From positions 1 through 64,000 of the forward strand of contig NZ_WJBU01000023.1 of assembly GCF_009646335.1 (NCBI RefSeq): a stretch of DNA of 64,000 bases, given 5' to 3'. A program made the position numbers and the translations under genes. The notes below the pieces were generated by a model, which saw nothing but the letters and a program-made list of their open reading frames with translations, made no database searches and was not told the origin of the DNA. Source of the stretch: Caenimonas koreensis DSM 17982 (GTDB lineage: Bacteria; Pseudomonadota; Gammaproteobacteria; Burkholderiales; Burkholderiaceae_C). Of the stretch, positions 43,899 to 51,982 are shown one piece after another. Position 1 is the stretch's first letter. Each line of letters starts with the position of its first letter.

Positions 43899-44321
43899 CT
43901 ATTCTGTTCCGGGCACCCACGGGTTGATCACCTGCACGTCGATCCCCGCAAAATCCCCCACATTGCGCGTGACGAGACTGAACCCGTGCTCCTTCGCGGT
44001 GGCCGCGATCAGCGAGTCGCGCCACGAGCGTGGATCGGGCACGTGCCAGGGCGCACACACGCGCGCGCCGCGCAGCGTGAAGGGCAGGATGCGTCCGTCG
44101 AACTGCTCTTCGAGTGCGTCGAGCCAAGCCTTGAGCACCCTGCCCTGCGGCGCGTCCACGCGCGCCTTGCGCTCCACGCCAATGCGCAGCTCGAGCACGG
44201 TGACGCTGGACAGGTACAGCGTGTCGAACGCCTGCTCGCCCGCCCAGGCGCGCACTTCAAGCGACTGCTCGCGCTTGCCCGGCCGCAGCTCGGAGATCAC
44301 GTTGGTGTCCAGCAAATGCAT
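43899..44321 (-). CDS. vapC: PIN-domain toxin (VapC/FitB-like)
   Basis: 140 residues. Acidic PIN residues visible in MHLLDTNVISELR (D5), VLELRIGVE, WRDSLIAATA and TRNVGDFAGI. Cleaves RNA when freed from its antitoxin, by family. It lies 18 bases after the antitoxin gene on the same strand. Stabilises plasmid inheritance by post-segregational killing, by inference. Confidence 0.88.
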   Translation of the reverse strand: MHLLDTNVISELRPGKREQSLEVRAWAGEQAFDTLYLSSVTVLELRIGVERKARVDAPQGRVLKAWLDALEEQFDGRILPFTLRGARVCAPWHVPDPRSWRDSLIAATAKEHGFSLVTRNVGDFAGIDVQVINPWVPGTE

Positions 44322-44339
44322 CGGCTTGCCTTCTTCGCG

Positions 44340-44636
44340 TCAATCGTCCAGGTCCGCAGGCTTCACGAGGCCTTCTAGGCGCGGCGGCTCGAACTCAATG
44401 CCGGCGGTGCCAGGCAGCGCGTCCATCACCTCCAGGAACGATCGCGCCGGCGCGCCCGAGTTTGCAAGGCGCCGGAAGTCCTCGATTTTCATGAGCGCGT
44501 AGGTTGGCGTGCCGCGGTCGGTGATGAACACGGGACCCTCCTGCGCAGCGCGTTTGACGCCCGCCAGGTCGTGCGCGAACTCGCGCGAGCTGAACGTGGC
44601 AACGGGCTGGGGGTGAGAGTGGTGTTGAGCAGCCAT
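44340..44636 (-). CDS. Phd/YefM-type antitoxin
   Basis: 98 residues. N-terminal Phd/YefM DNA-binding fold (VATFSSREFAHDLAGVKRAA; GPVFITDRGTPTYALMKIED) and a flexible C-terminal tail that would wrap the toxin. ATG preceded by ggaggccgctgtc. A TAACGTTA palindrome ~30 bases upstream is a plausible autoregulatory operator. Confidence 0.85.
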   Translation of the reverse strand: MAAQHHSHPQPVATFSSREFAHDLAGVKRAAQEGPVFITDRGTPTYALMKIEDFRRLANSGAPARSFLEVMDALPGTAGIEFEPPRLEGLVKPADLDD

Positions 44637-44704
44637 GACAGCGGCCTCCTATTGATGTAGTAACGTTATCACATTTCGCGAGGCAGATCAAAAACCAGAA
44701 ATAC

Positions 44705-44732
44705 CCTACAGATAATCGTCATAATCTGTAGG
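44705..44732. other. dif-like 11-6-11 recombination core site
   Basis: Left arm CCTACAGATAA, 6-bp centre TCGTCA, right arm TAATCTGTAGG. The arms are inverted with one mismatch. The 28-bp 11-6-11 plan equals that of XerCD dif-type sites. It lies 48 bp upstream of the tyrosine recombinase start. Most likely the site at which that enzyme resolves plasmid multimers; an operator role is the alternative. Confidence 0.62.
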
Positions 44733-44780
44733 CACTTTATTGATGAACTTTTTCGTCTGCACAGCCTGGAGCAGCACTGT

Positions 44781-46583
44781 ATGCCCTCGCCTCGCCCACT
44801 CTCTCCTCTGAAAACCGACCTGGGCAACGGACGCCTAGCCACCCATCACTTCTCGTTCCTGCGGGCGCTCGCCGAAGGCCTGCCCGCGCTCGATGCCGCG
44901 CGACGCTACCTGGGCGTCGAAGGCGTGGCCGAAGCGCACGCCGCGCACCGTGCCGTGGTCGACCAGGTACAGGCCCTGGCCCGCCGCCGACGCGAGAAGC
45001 ACTGGCGCCTGGTCGGCATCGAGATCCGCGCCACACCGCCCTCCTCTGTTCCTTCGATGGCCGACTGGGCCGAAAGTGAAGGCCTGGACGGCTGGTCCGA
45101 GGCCGAGCTGCTGGAGATGTACCAGCAGCGTTTCGGCGCTCTGGACGCCAGCGCCCGCCGGCGCGCGGCGCGCAATGAGCGCATGCGCGCGCAACGCCTG
45201 CAGCTGCTCAAGGACCTAGAAGTGACGGCAGCCGAGCGGCCCTCCCCGCTCGATCCGCTGGACGGCTGGCTCAATCCCGAGCTCGCGGACGAGCTGCTCA
45301 AGCTCGGCGACCTGACACTGGCCAACCTGCGCGCTCGCATCGCCCGCGGCGGCCAGTGGTGGCGCGGCCTTGCAGCCTACGGGCCAACCAAAGCCGCACG
45401 CCTGGCTCGGTATGTCGAGTTGCTGCTGGGCGAGCCCATGGACAGCCGGTCAGGTGCCTGGCCGCTGGCCACCGCACAACAGCGCCTGACGGTCCTGTCC
45501 GGACGCGAGGGGGTCAACCGGGCCGATGCAGGCGCCTGCGCCACCGAAGCGCGCGACGATCGCGAAGCCGTGCGCGCCTGGATCGCCGCTCGTGCGGGCT
45601 CGCCGCACACGGCCGCGCAGTACGAGCGCGAGGCCGAACGCTTCTTGCTGTGGTGCGTGATCGAGCGGCGCAAGGCGCTGTCGGACGCCACGGCCGAGGA
45701 CTGCCGAGCCTACATGGACTTCATCGCCAACGTGCCCTCCTCCTGGATCAGCCGGCGCAAGGTGGCGCGCCTCGCGCCGGGCTGGGCACCGTTCAGGGGA
45801 CCGCTCACGCTCGCGAGCCAGGCCGTGGCGATCGCGGCAGTGCACTCGCTGTTCGCGTGGCTGGTGCAGGCGCGGTATCTCGTGGGCAACCCCTGGGCGC
45901 TGGTGAACCGCAAGCTCGGCGACGACCCCCGCTCGGCGGGTGACGATCCGGCCGGCTCGCGCGCGTTCACGCCCGCCGTTTGGGCCGCGATCAAGGTGCA
46001 CCTGGCGCAGCATCCGAACACGGCGTCAGCGCAGCGCCTGGCCTGGCTGTGCGTGTTTGTGGAAGCCACGGGCCTGCGCGCCGCGGAGCTGCTGCGCGCC
46101 AGACGCGGTGACCTGAAACCAAGTGGCACGGGGTGGCTGCTGCGCGTCCACGGCAAGGGCCGCAAAAACCGGACGGTTCCTGTGCCCTCCTCCGCCCTGG
46201 CGGCCACGCGGTACTACTTCGAAGCCCGGGGGATGGATTTCGACAGCGCGGATAATGAGGCGCCGCTTTTGGCCTCGCTCACAGACCCGACCAAGGCGAT
46301 CACCTATCGAGCGCTCGCGGAGACCTTTTCACGGCTGGTCAAGCGCGTTATACCGACCCTCCCCTTGGACGAGCGGCGCAGCGCTGAGCGGGCTTCGACT
46401 CACTGGCTGCGCCACACGCACGCCACGCGGGCGGCGGAGCGGGAGGTTCCGCTCGACGTGCTTCAGGAAAACCTCGGGCAAAGCGATCCACGGACAACTG
46501 CCAGGTACTACCGGGCGCAGATCGTCAGAAGGCAGGACGCCATGGAACTCGCGTTCGGAAGGTCGTTGGACCAAGTCGGATGA
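44781..46583 (+). CDS. Tyrosine site-specific recombinase with extended N-terminus
   Basis: 600 residues. The catalytic domain is C-terminal: first Arg in ATGLRAAELLRAR, HxxR in HWLRHTHATRA, and the nucleophile Tyr in DPRTTARYYRAQ. A SAM-like core-binding segment precedes it (GSPHTAAQYEREAERFLLWC). The first ~230 residues are an extra domain seen in a family of plasmid-borne integrases. The start ATG lies just after the 11-6-11 site, which suggests autonomous resolution of multimers in cis. It could instead be an integrase, but no attachment-site duplication was seen. Confidence 0.88.
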   Translation: MPSPRPLSPLKTDLGNGRLATHHFSFLRALAEGLPALDAARRYLGVEGVAEAHAAHRAVVDQVQALARRRREKHWRLVGIEIRATPPSSVPSMADWAESEGLDGWSEAELLEMYQQRFGALDASARRRAARNERMRAQRLQLLKDLEVTAAERPSPLDPLDGWLNPELADELLKLGDLTLANLRARIARGGQWWRGLAAYGPTKAARLARYVELLLGEPMDSRSGAWPLATAQQRLTVLSGREGVNRADAGACATEARDDREAVRAWIAARAGSPHTAAQYEREAERFLLWCVIERRKALSDATAEDCRAYMDFIANVPSSWISRRKVARLAPGWAPFRGPLTLASQAVAIAAVHSLFAWLVQARYLVGNPWALVNRKLGDDPRSAGDDPAGSRAFTPAVWAAIKVHLAQHPNTASAQRLAWLCVFVEATGLRAAELLRARRGDLKPSGTGWLLRVHGKGRKNRTVPVPSSALAATRYYFEARGMDFDSADNEAPLLASLTDPTKAITYRALAETFSRLVKRVIPTLPLDERRSAERASTHWLRHTHATRAAEREVPLDVLQENLGQSDPRTTARYYRAQIVRRQDAMELAFGRSLDQVG

Positions 46584-46590
46584 GGACACG

Positions 46591-46681
46591 ACTCCCAAAG
46601 CTTCTCACCTTTGAGTGCCGCACGGCACAGCACCCTTGGCGGAAAAGGCCTGAGCACAATCACTCCCAAAACTTCTCACCT
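46591..46681 (-). repeat. Two inverted iteron-like repeats downstream of the recombinase
   Basis: AGGTGAGAAG(C/T)TTTGGGAGT occurs on the minus strand at 46591-46610 and 46662-46681. It matches the origin iterons (for example GGTGAGAGGATTAGGGAG) at about 15 of 18 positions. These could be extra Rep-binding sites used in copy-number control or incompatibility. Confidence 0.55.
46613..46635. other. Degenerate parS-like site
   Basis: Matches the 23-bp parS at 47765 in about 18 of 23 positions (GAGTGCCGCAC … ACAGCACCC). It lies between the two iteron-like repeats. Confidence 0.4.
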
Positions 46682-46716
46682 ACGCCTTGGGGTGGCGGGG
46701 GTGGTCACCGTCTGGA

Positions 46717-46737
46717 GGTGCTGCACCGTGCAGCACC
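46717..46737. other. parS site downstream of parB
   Basis: Perfect dyad GGTGCTGCAC-C-GTGCAGCACC, touching the parB stop codon. An identical core is found upstream of parB at 47765, which supports a ParB centromere site. Confidence 0.75.
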
Positions 46738-47745
46738 CTATGCCTTTAGGAACTTCGCCAGGATTCGGTGAAGCTCGTCCAGCTTATCGGTCGCTATGAC
46801 CCCCGGCACAACTTTGACCGTCACAGCACCCGACTTGTCCTGCTTGATCTTGGCAATCGCCTTCTTCGCGCCCTGAGGACGGATGTCCAGCTCAGTCGCT
46901 GGGGTCGATTCGCTATGCCCCAACAACCGAGCGAGCACATCACTCGGGCCATATTTTTGTCCAGCCGCTTTGATCTCCAGCGCCCTTTTGATTACGCCTT
47001 CCGGGTCCTGCTGTAGCTTGTCGGAAAGCTCCTTGCCCCAACGGAATTGAATTTCGGTACGGCTCGAAAATGCATCGAGGACCTCGGGCGGTAGAGTCGC
47101 GATGGCATACGCTCGGGTCACATACCCTGAGTCCAGGTGCAAGCGACTAGCCAAAGCTCGGAGCGACGGAAACAGCTCGTTGTGCAGGGCGCGCCGGTAA
47201 CTCTCTCCTAGTTCAAAGGGCGACGGGTTCTTGCGCTCCCTATTCTCCATGTCCATGGCGAGAAACAGCTCCTGGTCCGAGGCCTCGACCACGACCACCC
47301 AAACCGGAATTCCCAAGTCTTGGCACGCGCGGAGCCGTCGATGTCCGAACATGACTTCAAACTGAACGCTCCCCCTCCCCTTGACACCGCGCACCATGAT
47401 TGGCTGGACGTTGCGGCCAGCGTTTTGAATCTGATCACGCAGCGAAGCAAATTCGGGCGTCGAAAATTCATCCTCGTGCCTGTTGGCGTACGCGGAAACC
47501 CCCACGGTCGCGGAATCGACCATCTTGGATGGAACGCTGTCCGCATAGGCTTCAAGCTGCGCCCTGAGCGTCGCAGTTTCCGCAGCGCTCTCACCCATCA
47601 GGTGGCGCACCGCAAGCATCTGACCCGGCCCGGTCCGCGGACGCTGTGCGGCGCTGCCGCCCGCGTCGGCGGCCTTCACCACCGGAGTCGTGGGAAAGGC
47701 GCCTAAGCCCTTCGTACGCGCAGCCAGCTTGTCCTTCATCGACAT
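46738..47745 (-). CDS. parB: Plasmid partition protein ParB
   Basis: 335 residues. ParB box FEVMFGHRRLRACQDLGI, then ENRERKNPSPFELGESYRRA, and HTH region (LASRLHLDSGYVTRAYAIAT). Binds parS and stimulates ParA. ATG at 47745 has a clear aggagacc site; a longer frame would start inside parS. Flanked by parS sites on both sides and co-oriented with parA. Confidence 0.92.
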   Translation of the reverse strand: MSMKDKLAARTKGLGAFPTTPVVKAADAGGSAAQRPRTGPGQMLAVRHLMGESAAETATLRAQLEAYADSVPSKMVDSATVGVSAYANRHEDEFSTPEFASLRDQIQNAGRNVQPIMVRGVKGRGSVQFEVMFGHRRLRACQDLGIPVWVVVVEASDQELFLAMDMENRERKNPSPFELGESYRRALHNELFPSLRALASRLHLDSGYVTRAYAIATLPPEVLDAFSSRTEIQFRWGKELSDKLQQDPEGVIKRALEIKAAGQKYGPSDVLARLLGHSESTPATELDIRPQGAKKAIAKIKQDKSGAVTVKVVPGVIATDKLDELHRILAKFLKA

Positions 47746-47764
47746 TTTCGGTCTCCTTTTCTCA

Positions 47765-47787
47765 GGGTGCTGCACCGTGCAGCACCC
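47765..47787. other. parS site between parA and parB
   Basis: Perfect 23-bp dyad GGGTGCTGCAC-C-GTGCAGCACCC in the 46-bp gap between parA and parB. Repeated, two base pairs shorter, at 46717. Confidence 0.8.
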
Positions 47788-47791
47788 CCGC

Positions 47792-48970
47792 TTAGTGGGT
47801 CGCCCAACTTGCTTGCACAGCCTGCTCTATAAGATCGGTGAGCCGGTCGTACGCATCGCGCGCCCGCTTGTAGGTGCGCATGCTGCCGTCGTATTTCGAA
47901 ATGTCATAGATCGTCCCGAATTCGGCCGAAGAAACCGATGTCACCGCAGTCTTTGGAATCTCGACCGGCAGCACTTTCTCCGCATAGGTCGCCTGAATCC
48001 ATTCGCGGACAAGGCCGGACGCTGAATCTGACGTGTCAACACGTGCGAGCAGGATATTGATGAAATCGAAGGTCTTGACCAGCCTCGCGGATTCAACGAG
48101 GCCCGATGCCAGGTCACTGAACAGACCCCAGAATTGTGCAGAGCTCGCGAAGTCAAGGGCACTAGGCGGAAGGGGCACGATCAGCCCGTCGGCGGCCATG
48201 AACGCATTGATGGTTACGTAGGAAAGGGCAGGGGGAGTGTCAATGACGATGACGTCATAGTCGTCCCGAACGTCCTCGAGGCCGAGGTTCAGCACGTCCC
48301 AGAACTGAAAGCCGGGATCCCGCATCTGCCGCGACGGCAAGACGAACTCCGCAGAAAAGAGCGACGGTGCCGCAGCGACAAGGTCCACCCCATCCCAGTA
48401 CGTCGTCTGAATGGAAGGACGAATGCTGCTCTCCTCGCCATGGACGAGCGGTGCGATCGTCTGACTCTCATCGACCATCGTGTCTGGAAGGACCCCAAAG
48501 AGAGTGGTGAGCGAACCCTGAGGATCGGTGTCGATTGCCAGAACCTTGTGCCCCTTCAAGCTCAAGCCCTGCGCAAGCGCCATCGTTGTGGTGGTCTTGC
48601 TGACGCCGCCCTTGAAATTGCCGACCGCGATCGTGACGGCCCGTGACTTCGCCGGACGCAACTCCTCTGCACGGAAAGCCCGAATCCACTGCCTGGACTC
48701 CGCCAGAGAGAACTCTCTCCGCGAACCTGTAGCGTTCAAGGTTCCACCGGGTAGATCAGCCTTGCTGAGACGGTAGGAGATTTGGCCCTTGTCAACACCA
48801 CACAGGTTCGCAAGCTGCGAAAGGGAAAATGCGGGGGGGCGCTTCTGTTGCTCAGGCGCCAGCATTCGAGTTCGGAGTTCCCCGACGATCTGCGCAGCAC
48901 GTTCAGCCTGCTGCGCAACATCGGCAATTGTGATCTTCTGTCGGGCGACAGGTGATTTTCTGACGGCCAT
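47792..48970 (-). CDS. parA: Partition ATPase ParA (type Ia)
   Basis: 392 residues. The N-terminal ~110 residues carry an HTH (FSLSQLANLCGVDKGQISYR), the mark of type Ia ParA proteins that repress their own promoter. Deviant Walker A VGNFKGGVSKTTTTMALAQG near residue 117, then AIDTDPQGSLTTLFG and VIVIDTPPALSYVT. Upstream dyad at 49002 is the likely operator. Confidence 0.93.
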   Translation of the reverse strand: MAVRKSPVARQKITIADVAQQAERAAQIVGELRTRMLAPEQQKRPPAFSLSQLANLCGVDKGQISYRLSKADLPGGTLNATGSRREFSLAESRQWIRAFRAEELRPAKSRAVTIAVGNFKGGVSKTTTTMALAQGLSLKGHKVLAIDTDPQGSLTTLFGVLPDTMVDESQTIAPLVHGEESSIRPSIQTTYWDGVDLVAAAPSLFSAEFVLPSRQMRDPGFQFWDVLNLGLEDVRDDYDVIVIDTPPALSYVTINAFMAADGLIVPLPPSALDFASSAQFWGLFSDLASGLVESARLVKTFDFINILLARVDTSDSASGLVREWIQATYAEKVLPVEIPKTAVTSVSSAEFGTIYDISKYDGSMRTYKRARDAYDRLTDLIEQAVQASWATH

Positions 48971-49001
48971 CTAGTCCTCGCGATTTGGGAGATTCATTGA
49001 A

Positions 49002-49022
49002 ATTTCCGAATTTCACGGAAAT
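49002..49022. promoter_or_regulatory. Dyad upstream of parA, candidate ParA operator
   Basis: ATTTCCG-aatttca-CGGAAAT, perfect 7-bp arms, 32-52 bases before the parA start codon. Fits autoregulation by the N-terminal HTH of a type Ia ParA. Confidence 0.5.
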
Positions 49023-49197
49023 CAAACAGTCTCCACTGGAAACGTGAAGTGATTCTAGCCTCAGTCAGTGAAAGCTGTTTGGTTTTCTGGGTATTCCTTC
49101 GCAGATCGTCGATACAAGTACCTTGAATCCCTAAAACCACCTTCAATACCTTTAGATCGCAAAATACTCTTTCCTGACAAGGACTTAGCCCACGTTG

Positions 49198-49307
49198 GGT
49201 GAGTGGATTTGGGACAGAAGGTGAGAGGATTAGGGAGCACAGGTGAGGCGCGATAGGAGTCAAAGTGAGGAGCTATGGGAATCAGGGTGAGTGGATATAG
49301 GTCATCA
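49198..49307 (+). repeat. Five 22-bp iterons of the replication origin
   Basis: GTGAG recurs at an exact 22-bp period: units start at 49198, 49220, 49242, 49264 and 49286. The best copies share GGTGAG(T/A)GGATTNGGGA. A sixth, detached copy (GGTGAGGAAAATTGGGAG) begins at 49401. With rep directly downstream this is the vegetative origin. The ~200 bp on the parA side are AT-richer and may be the melting region; no convincing DnaA box was seen. Confidence 0.88.
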
Positions 49308-49434
49308 CCTCAGACGGTAACCTTAGACTCATTCGCTGCCAGATTTGAGCGGCCGGAGTCAAACCACCGCGTGCCGTTACCGAGCTCCGTAGCGCCTAAT
49401 GGTGAGGAAAATTGGGAGACGACCAGCGAACAAG

Positions 49435-49470
49435 TAAGGTGAGTTTGACTGTCACGACGACCTCACCTTA
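49435..49470. promoter_or_regulatory. Inverted half-iterons upstream of rep, likely autorepression operator
   Basis: TAAGGTGAG (49435-49443) and CTCACCTTA (49462-49470) face each other across 18 bp, just before the rep start. Inverted half-iterons in this position bind Rep dimers and repress rep in other iteron plasmids. Confidence 0.7.
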
Positions 49471-49482
49471 GAATTGCTGACC

Positions 49483-50808
49483 ATGGAGATTGTCCAGCAG
49501 CGCGAAGAAAAGCCAGTTCATGTACTCCCCACGCCGCATCAGGGTGCCGTGGTTCGCAAAGCCGTCGATACCCTGGCCATAGTTCCGACGCGCGACAAGA
49601 TCTCGCTGCTTACTCGCAAGATCTACAACGTCATGATGCATCACGCCCAAGCCCAGGGAGGCGGGCAGACGATCTATCGTGCGCGGTTGAAGGACGTGAT
49701 CTACCTAGTCGACTTCAACTCGCACAACACCGAGTTGCTCAAAGAATATTTCCGGTCGATGGTGAGCACCAAAGTCGAGTGGCAATCTCCGACACGATCG
49801 GAAGGTGAAGGCGCTACGTGGGGCGTGTCAGGAATGATCGCGCACGCTGAGCTGATAACAGGTAGGGCGGGGGAGGTCATGCTCGAGTGGAGCTACTCGC
49901 CAAAATTGCAGCAAGCGATCCTGGACCCCCAGCGCTATGCGCGCATTTCGCTTTCAGTGGTTGCTCAATTGCGCACACATGCGGCACTGGCTTTGTTCGA
50001 AATCTGCAGTCGGTATATCGACAACCCGGCCGGGCTAACAGCACGCAATCACTGGACTTGGTGGCGACCGGTGCTAACAGGAGCACCTGACTCCCAAGCC
50101 GAAACGTACAAGGAATGGAAGTACTTCAAGCGCGACTGCATTGCAAAGGCCGTCGCAGAGGTCAATCTCATCACCGACATCGAAGTTGAGGCCGTGGAGC
50201 ACAAACAGGGCAGGGCGATGGGAGACTTGCAATTCACGGTGCGTCGAAAAACGCAGCAGAAGCTACCGCTTGCAGCGCTGCCGTCGCCGATCGACCTGCA
50301 GCTGATCGGGCGCGCAATAAATCTCGGCGTCAATCAGGCCAGGGCGGAAAAGCTTTTCGAGAAACACGGTGCCGAAGCTATGTCTCGTGGACTCGAGCAA
50401 CTGGCGATTAGGATGCGGCGCACGGGAATGGAGCCGGTACGCAGCCCGGAGAAATTCCTCGCTGCGCTGATTGTGAACCCGGTGGAAACAGTGATCGTGC
50501 CCATCGAAGACACAGCCAAGAAAAATCGGGCCTCGCGTATCGCATTGCTGGAGACTTATCGCGCGCGCCGCCGCGCGGAAGCGGAGAGTCTGTTCGGCGA
50601 GATGCCTGCGAACGAACAGGAACGAATGTTGGGTCGATTCGCAGAGTCGTTGCGCTCGACACCATCGGTGGCGAGGACATACGAGAAACGCGGCCTGGAT
50701 GCGCCCATGACCCGCGCCGTCTTTGCTCGATATATCGCCGATGCGCTTTTTGGTGAGGGCTGGGACAATCCGAGCGACACCGAATTGCTGGATCACGCGA
50801 TCGCATGA
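49483..50808 (+). CDS. rep: Replication initiator protein (Rep_3 type)
   Basis: 441 residues. N-terminal initiator domain with the ISLLTRKIYNVMMHHAQ segment and the winged-helix signature (ISLSVVAQLRTHAALALFEI, KYFKRDCIAKAVAEVN) of Rep_3/RepB-like initiators that bind iterons. The C-terminal ~150 residues are an extension. The ATG was chosen over an in-frame TTG three codons upstream. Supports theta replication from the adjacent iterons. Confidence 0.9.
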   Translation: MEIVQQREEKPVHVLPTPHQGAVVRKAVDTLAIVPTRDKISLLTRKIYNVMMHHAQAQGGGQTIYRARLKDVIYLVDFNSHNTELLKEYFRSMVSTKVEWQSPTRSEGEGATWGVSGMIAHAELITGRAGEVMLEWSYSPKLQQAILDPQRYARISLSVVAQLRTHAALALFEICSRYIDNPAGLTARNHWTWWRPVLTGAPDSQAETYKEWKYFKRDCIAKAVAEVNLITDIEVEAVEHKQGRAMGDLQFTVRRKTQQKLPLAALPSPIDLQLIGRAINLGVNQARAEKLFEKHGAEAMSRGLEQLAIRMRRTGMEPVRSPEKFLAALIVNPVETVIVPIEDTAKKNRASRIALLETYRARRRAEAESLFGEMPANEQERMLGRFAESLRSTPSVARTYEKRGLDAPMTRAVFARYIADALFGEGWDNPSDTELLDHAIA

Positions 50809-50881
50809 TCCAGCGTGTTCAGGCATCCATCAGTTCAAACTGCCTAGGCGACCCCACTATCTGCCGTGAGTACAGTTTCGA

Positions 50882-50903
50882 CACCTAGCCACTTGGCTAG
50901 GTG
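50882..50903. promoter_or_regulatory. 22-bp perfect dyad with a lux-box-like 20-bp core
   Basis: The core ACCTAGCCACTTGGCTAGGT (50883-50902) is fully self-complementary, with the ACCT…AGGT ends of lux boxes. It sits ~80 bases upstream of the receiver gene in an operon that encodes a LuxR-type regulator, so autoregulation is plausible. It could also be the end-of-rep hairpin, but no T-run follows. Confidence 0.5.
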
Positions 50904-50983
50904 CGCCGATATCAGGGCATAGTCAATGCTGCTTTACAGAGATGATCCGCCTTTTGTTGCCGCAGCCAAGAATAGTACCGCCC

Positions 50984-51982
50984 ATGAAATCCTCTTCCGT
51001 CAAGCCTCTTCGAGTGAACAGCGGTCTTGCATTCATTGATGACGACGCCCACTATCTGGAGACCCTGAGGCTCGTCCTCGCAAAATACTCGCCTTCGATT
51101 GTCTTCTTCGATCACCCGGCGCCACTGGATGCAATTCTCGAAAAAAACGCTCAACTGTTGGAACACGAGCGCACTACGCTCCACGCGATCGCGGTAGCCC
51201 AAGATCCGGAGCAGGATGGAAGTGCCGCAGCGCTCGCCCTCAAATACTTTGCAAGCCCGTGGCGCTTGGAAATTATTGGCGTCCTTGTCGCAGACTATGA
51301 CATGCCGGTTGAGGCTGGCGACATCTTCTGTGATCGTCACACCACTATTGGCCTCCAGAGAGTGCTCTTGACAGGCAAAGCCGACGAGGGTCAAGCGATC
51401 AACGCGTTCAATAGGAGGCGCATTGATCATTTTCTAGGCAAGAACGTCGAAGAAAAGACGCTCGACGCGAATGGAAAATCCACTCTCGTGCCAATGCTGG
51501 CAATACTGCGCCGGGAGTTGGACCGACACCAAGAGCTATCTGCAGAGCGACGAGGCGAGCCCCTCTTGCCTGTTTTGAGTCGGGCGACGCTAGAAATTCT
51601 TCAGTCTCCTGCAGTTGCCGCGGAGGTTGTAAAAGTCATGGACGAGCTTCAAATTCGCGAATACATGACCATCGGTCTCCCGCAGGGAATCTTTGGACTC
51701 AGCCGCGACAAAAGGACATATTGGATTCAAATCGAAACAGCTGAGAGCAGAGTCTCGCAACTTGAGCAACTTGAGGGCAGTGGCTGGTCTGCCGAGGTCA
51801 TTGAGCGCGTCAGTAGCGGCGCGACGACGTTGAATTCCGCCTTGATGAGTCAATTGAATCTTGCCGCCTCAGAGGTGCCGCTGCGTGTCCTCTCTGACAG
51901 TCCCTACCTTGCCGTCGGAGTCAGTTTGCTGGATGGGCTACCGACCGAACTGTCCCCTGTCTTTTGGCCTGGCTCGAATTGA
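50984..51982 (+). CDS. Response-regulator-like receiver protein without a DNA-binding domain
   Basis: 332 residues. The acidic pocket is SGLAFIDDD (D19-21), the phospho-acceptor Asp lies in VADYDMP (D104), then VLLTGKA supplies the Thr position. The 85-residue gap between pocket and acceptor is longer than the usual ~40-50, so the receiver has an insertion. The C-terminal 170 residues are an unrecognised domain, not an HTH. Translationally coupled (TGATG) to the LuxR-type gene. Start at 50984 or the in-frame ATG at 50942. Likely the partner of the kinase two genes downstream. Confidence 0.7.
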   Translation: MKSSSVKPLRVNSGLAFIDDDAHYLETLRLVLAKYSPSIVFFDHPAPLDAILEKNAQLLEHERTTLHAIAVAQDPEQDGSAAALALKYFASPWRLEIIGVLVADYDMPVEAGDIFCDRHTTIGLQRVLLTGKADEGQAINAFNRRRIDHFLGKNVEEKTLDANGKSTLVPMLAILRRELDRHQELSAERRGEPLLPVLSRATLEILQSPAVAAEVVKVMDELQIREYMTIGLPQGIFGLSRDKRTYWIQIETAESRVSQLEQLEGSGWSAEVIERVSSGATTLNSALMSQLNLAASEVPLRVLSDSPYLAVGVSLLDGLPTELSPVFWPGSN

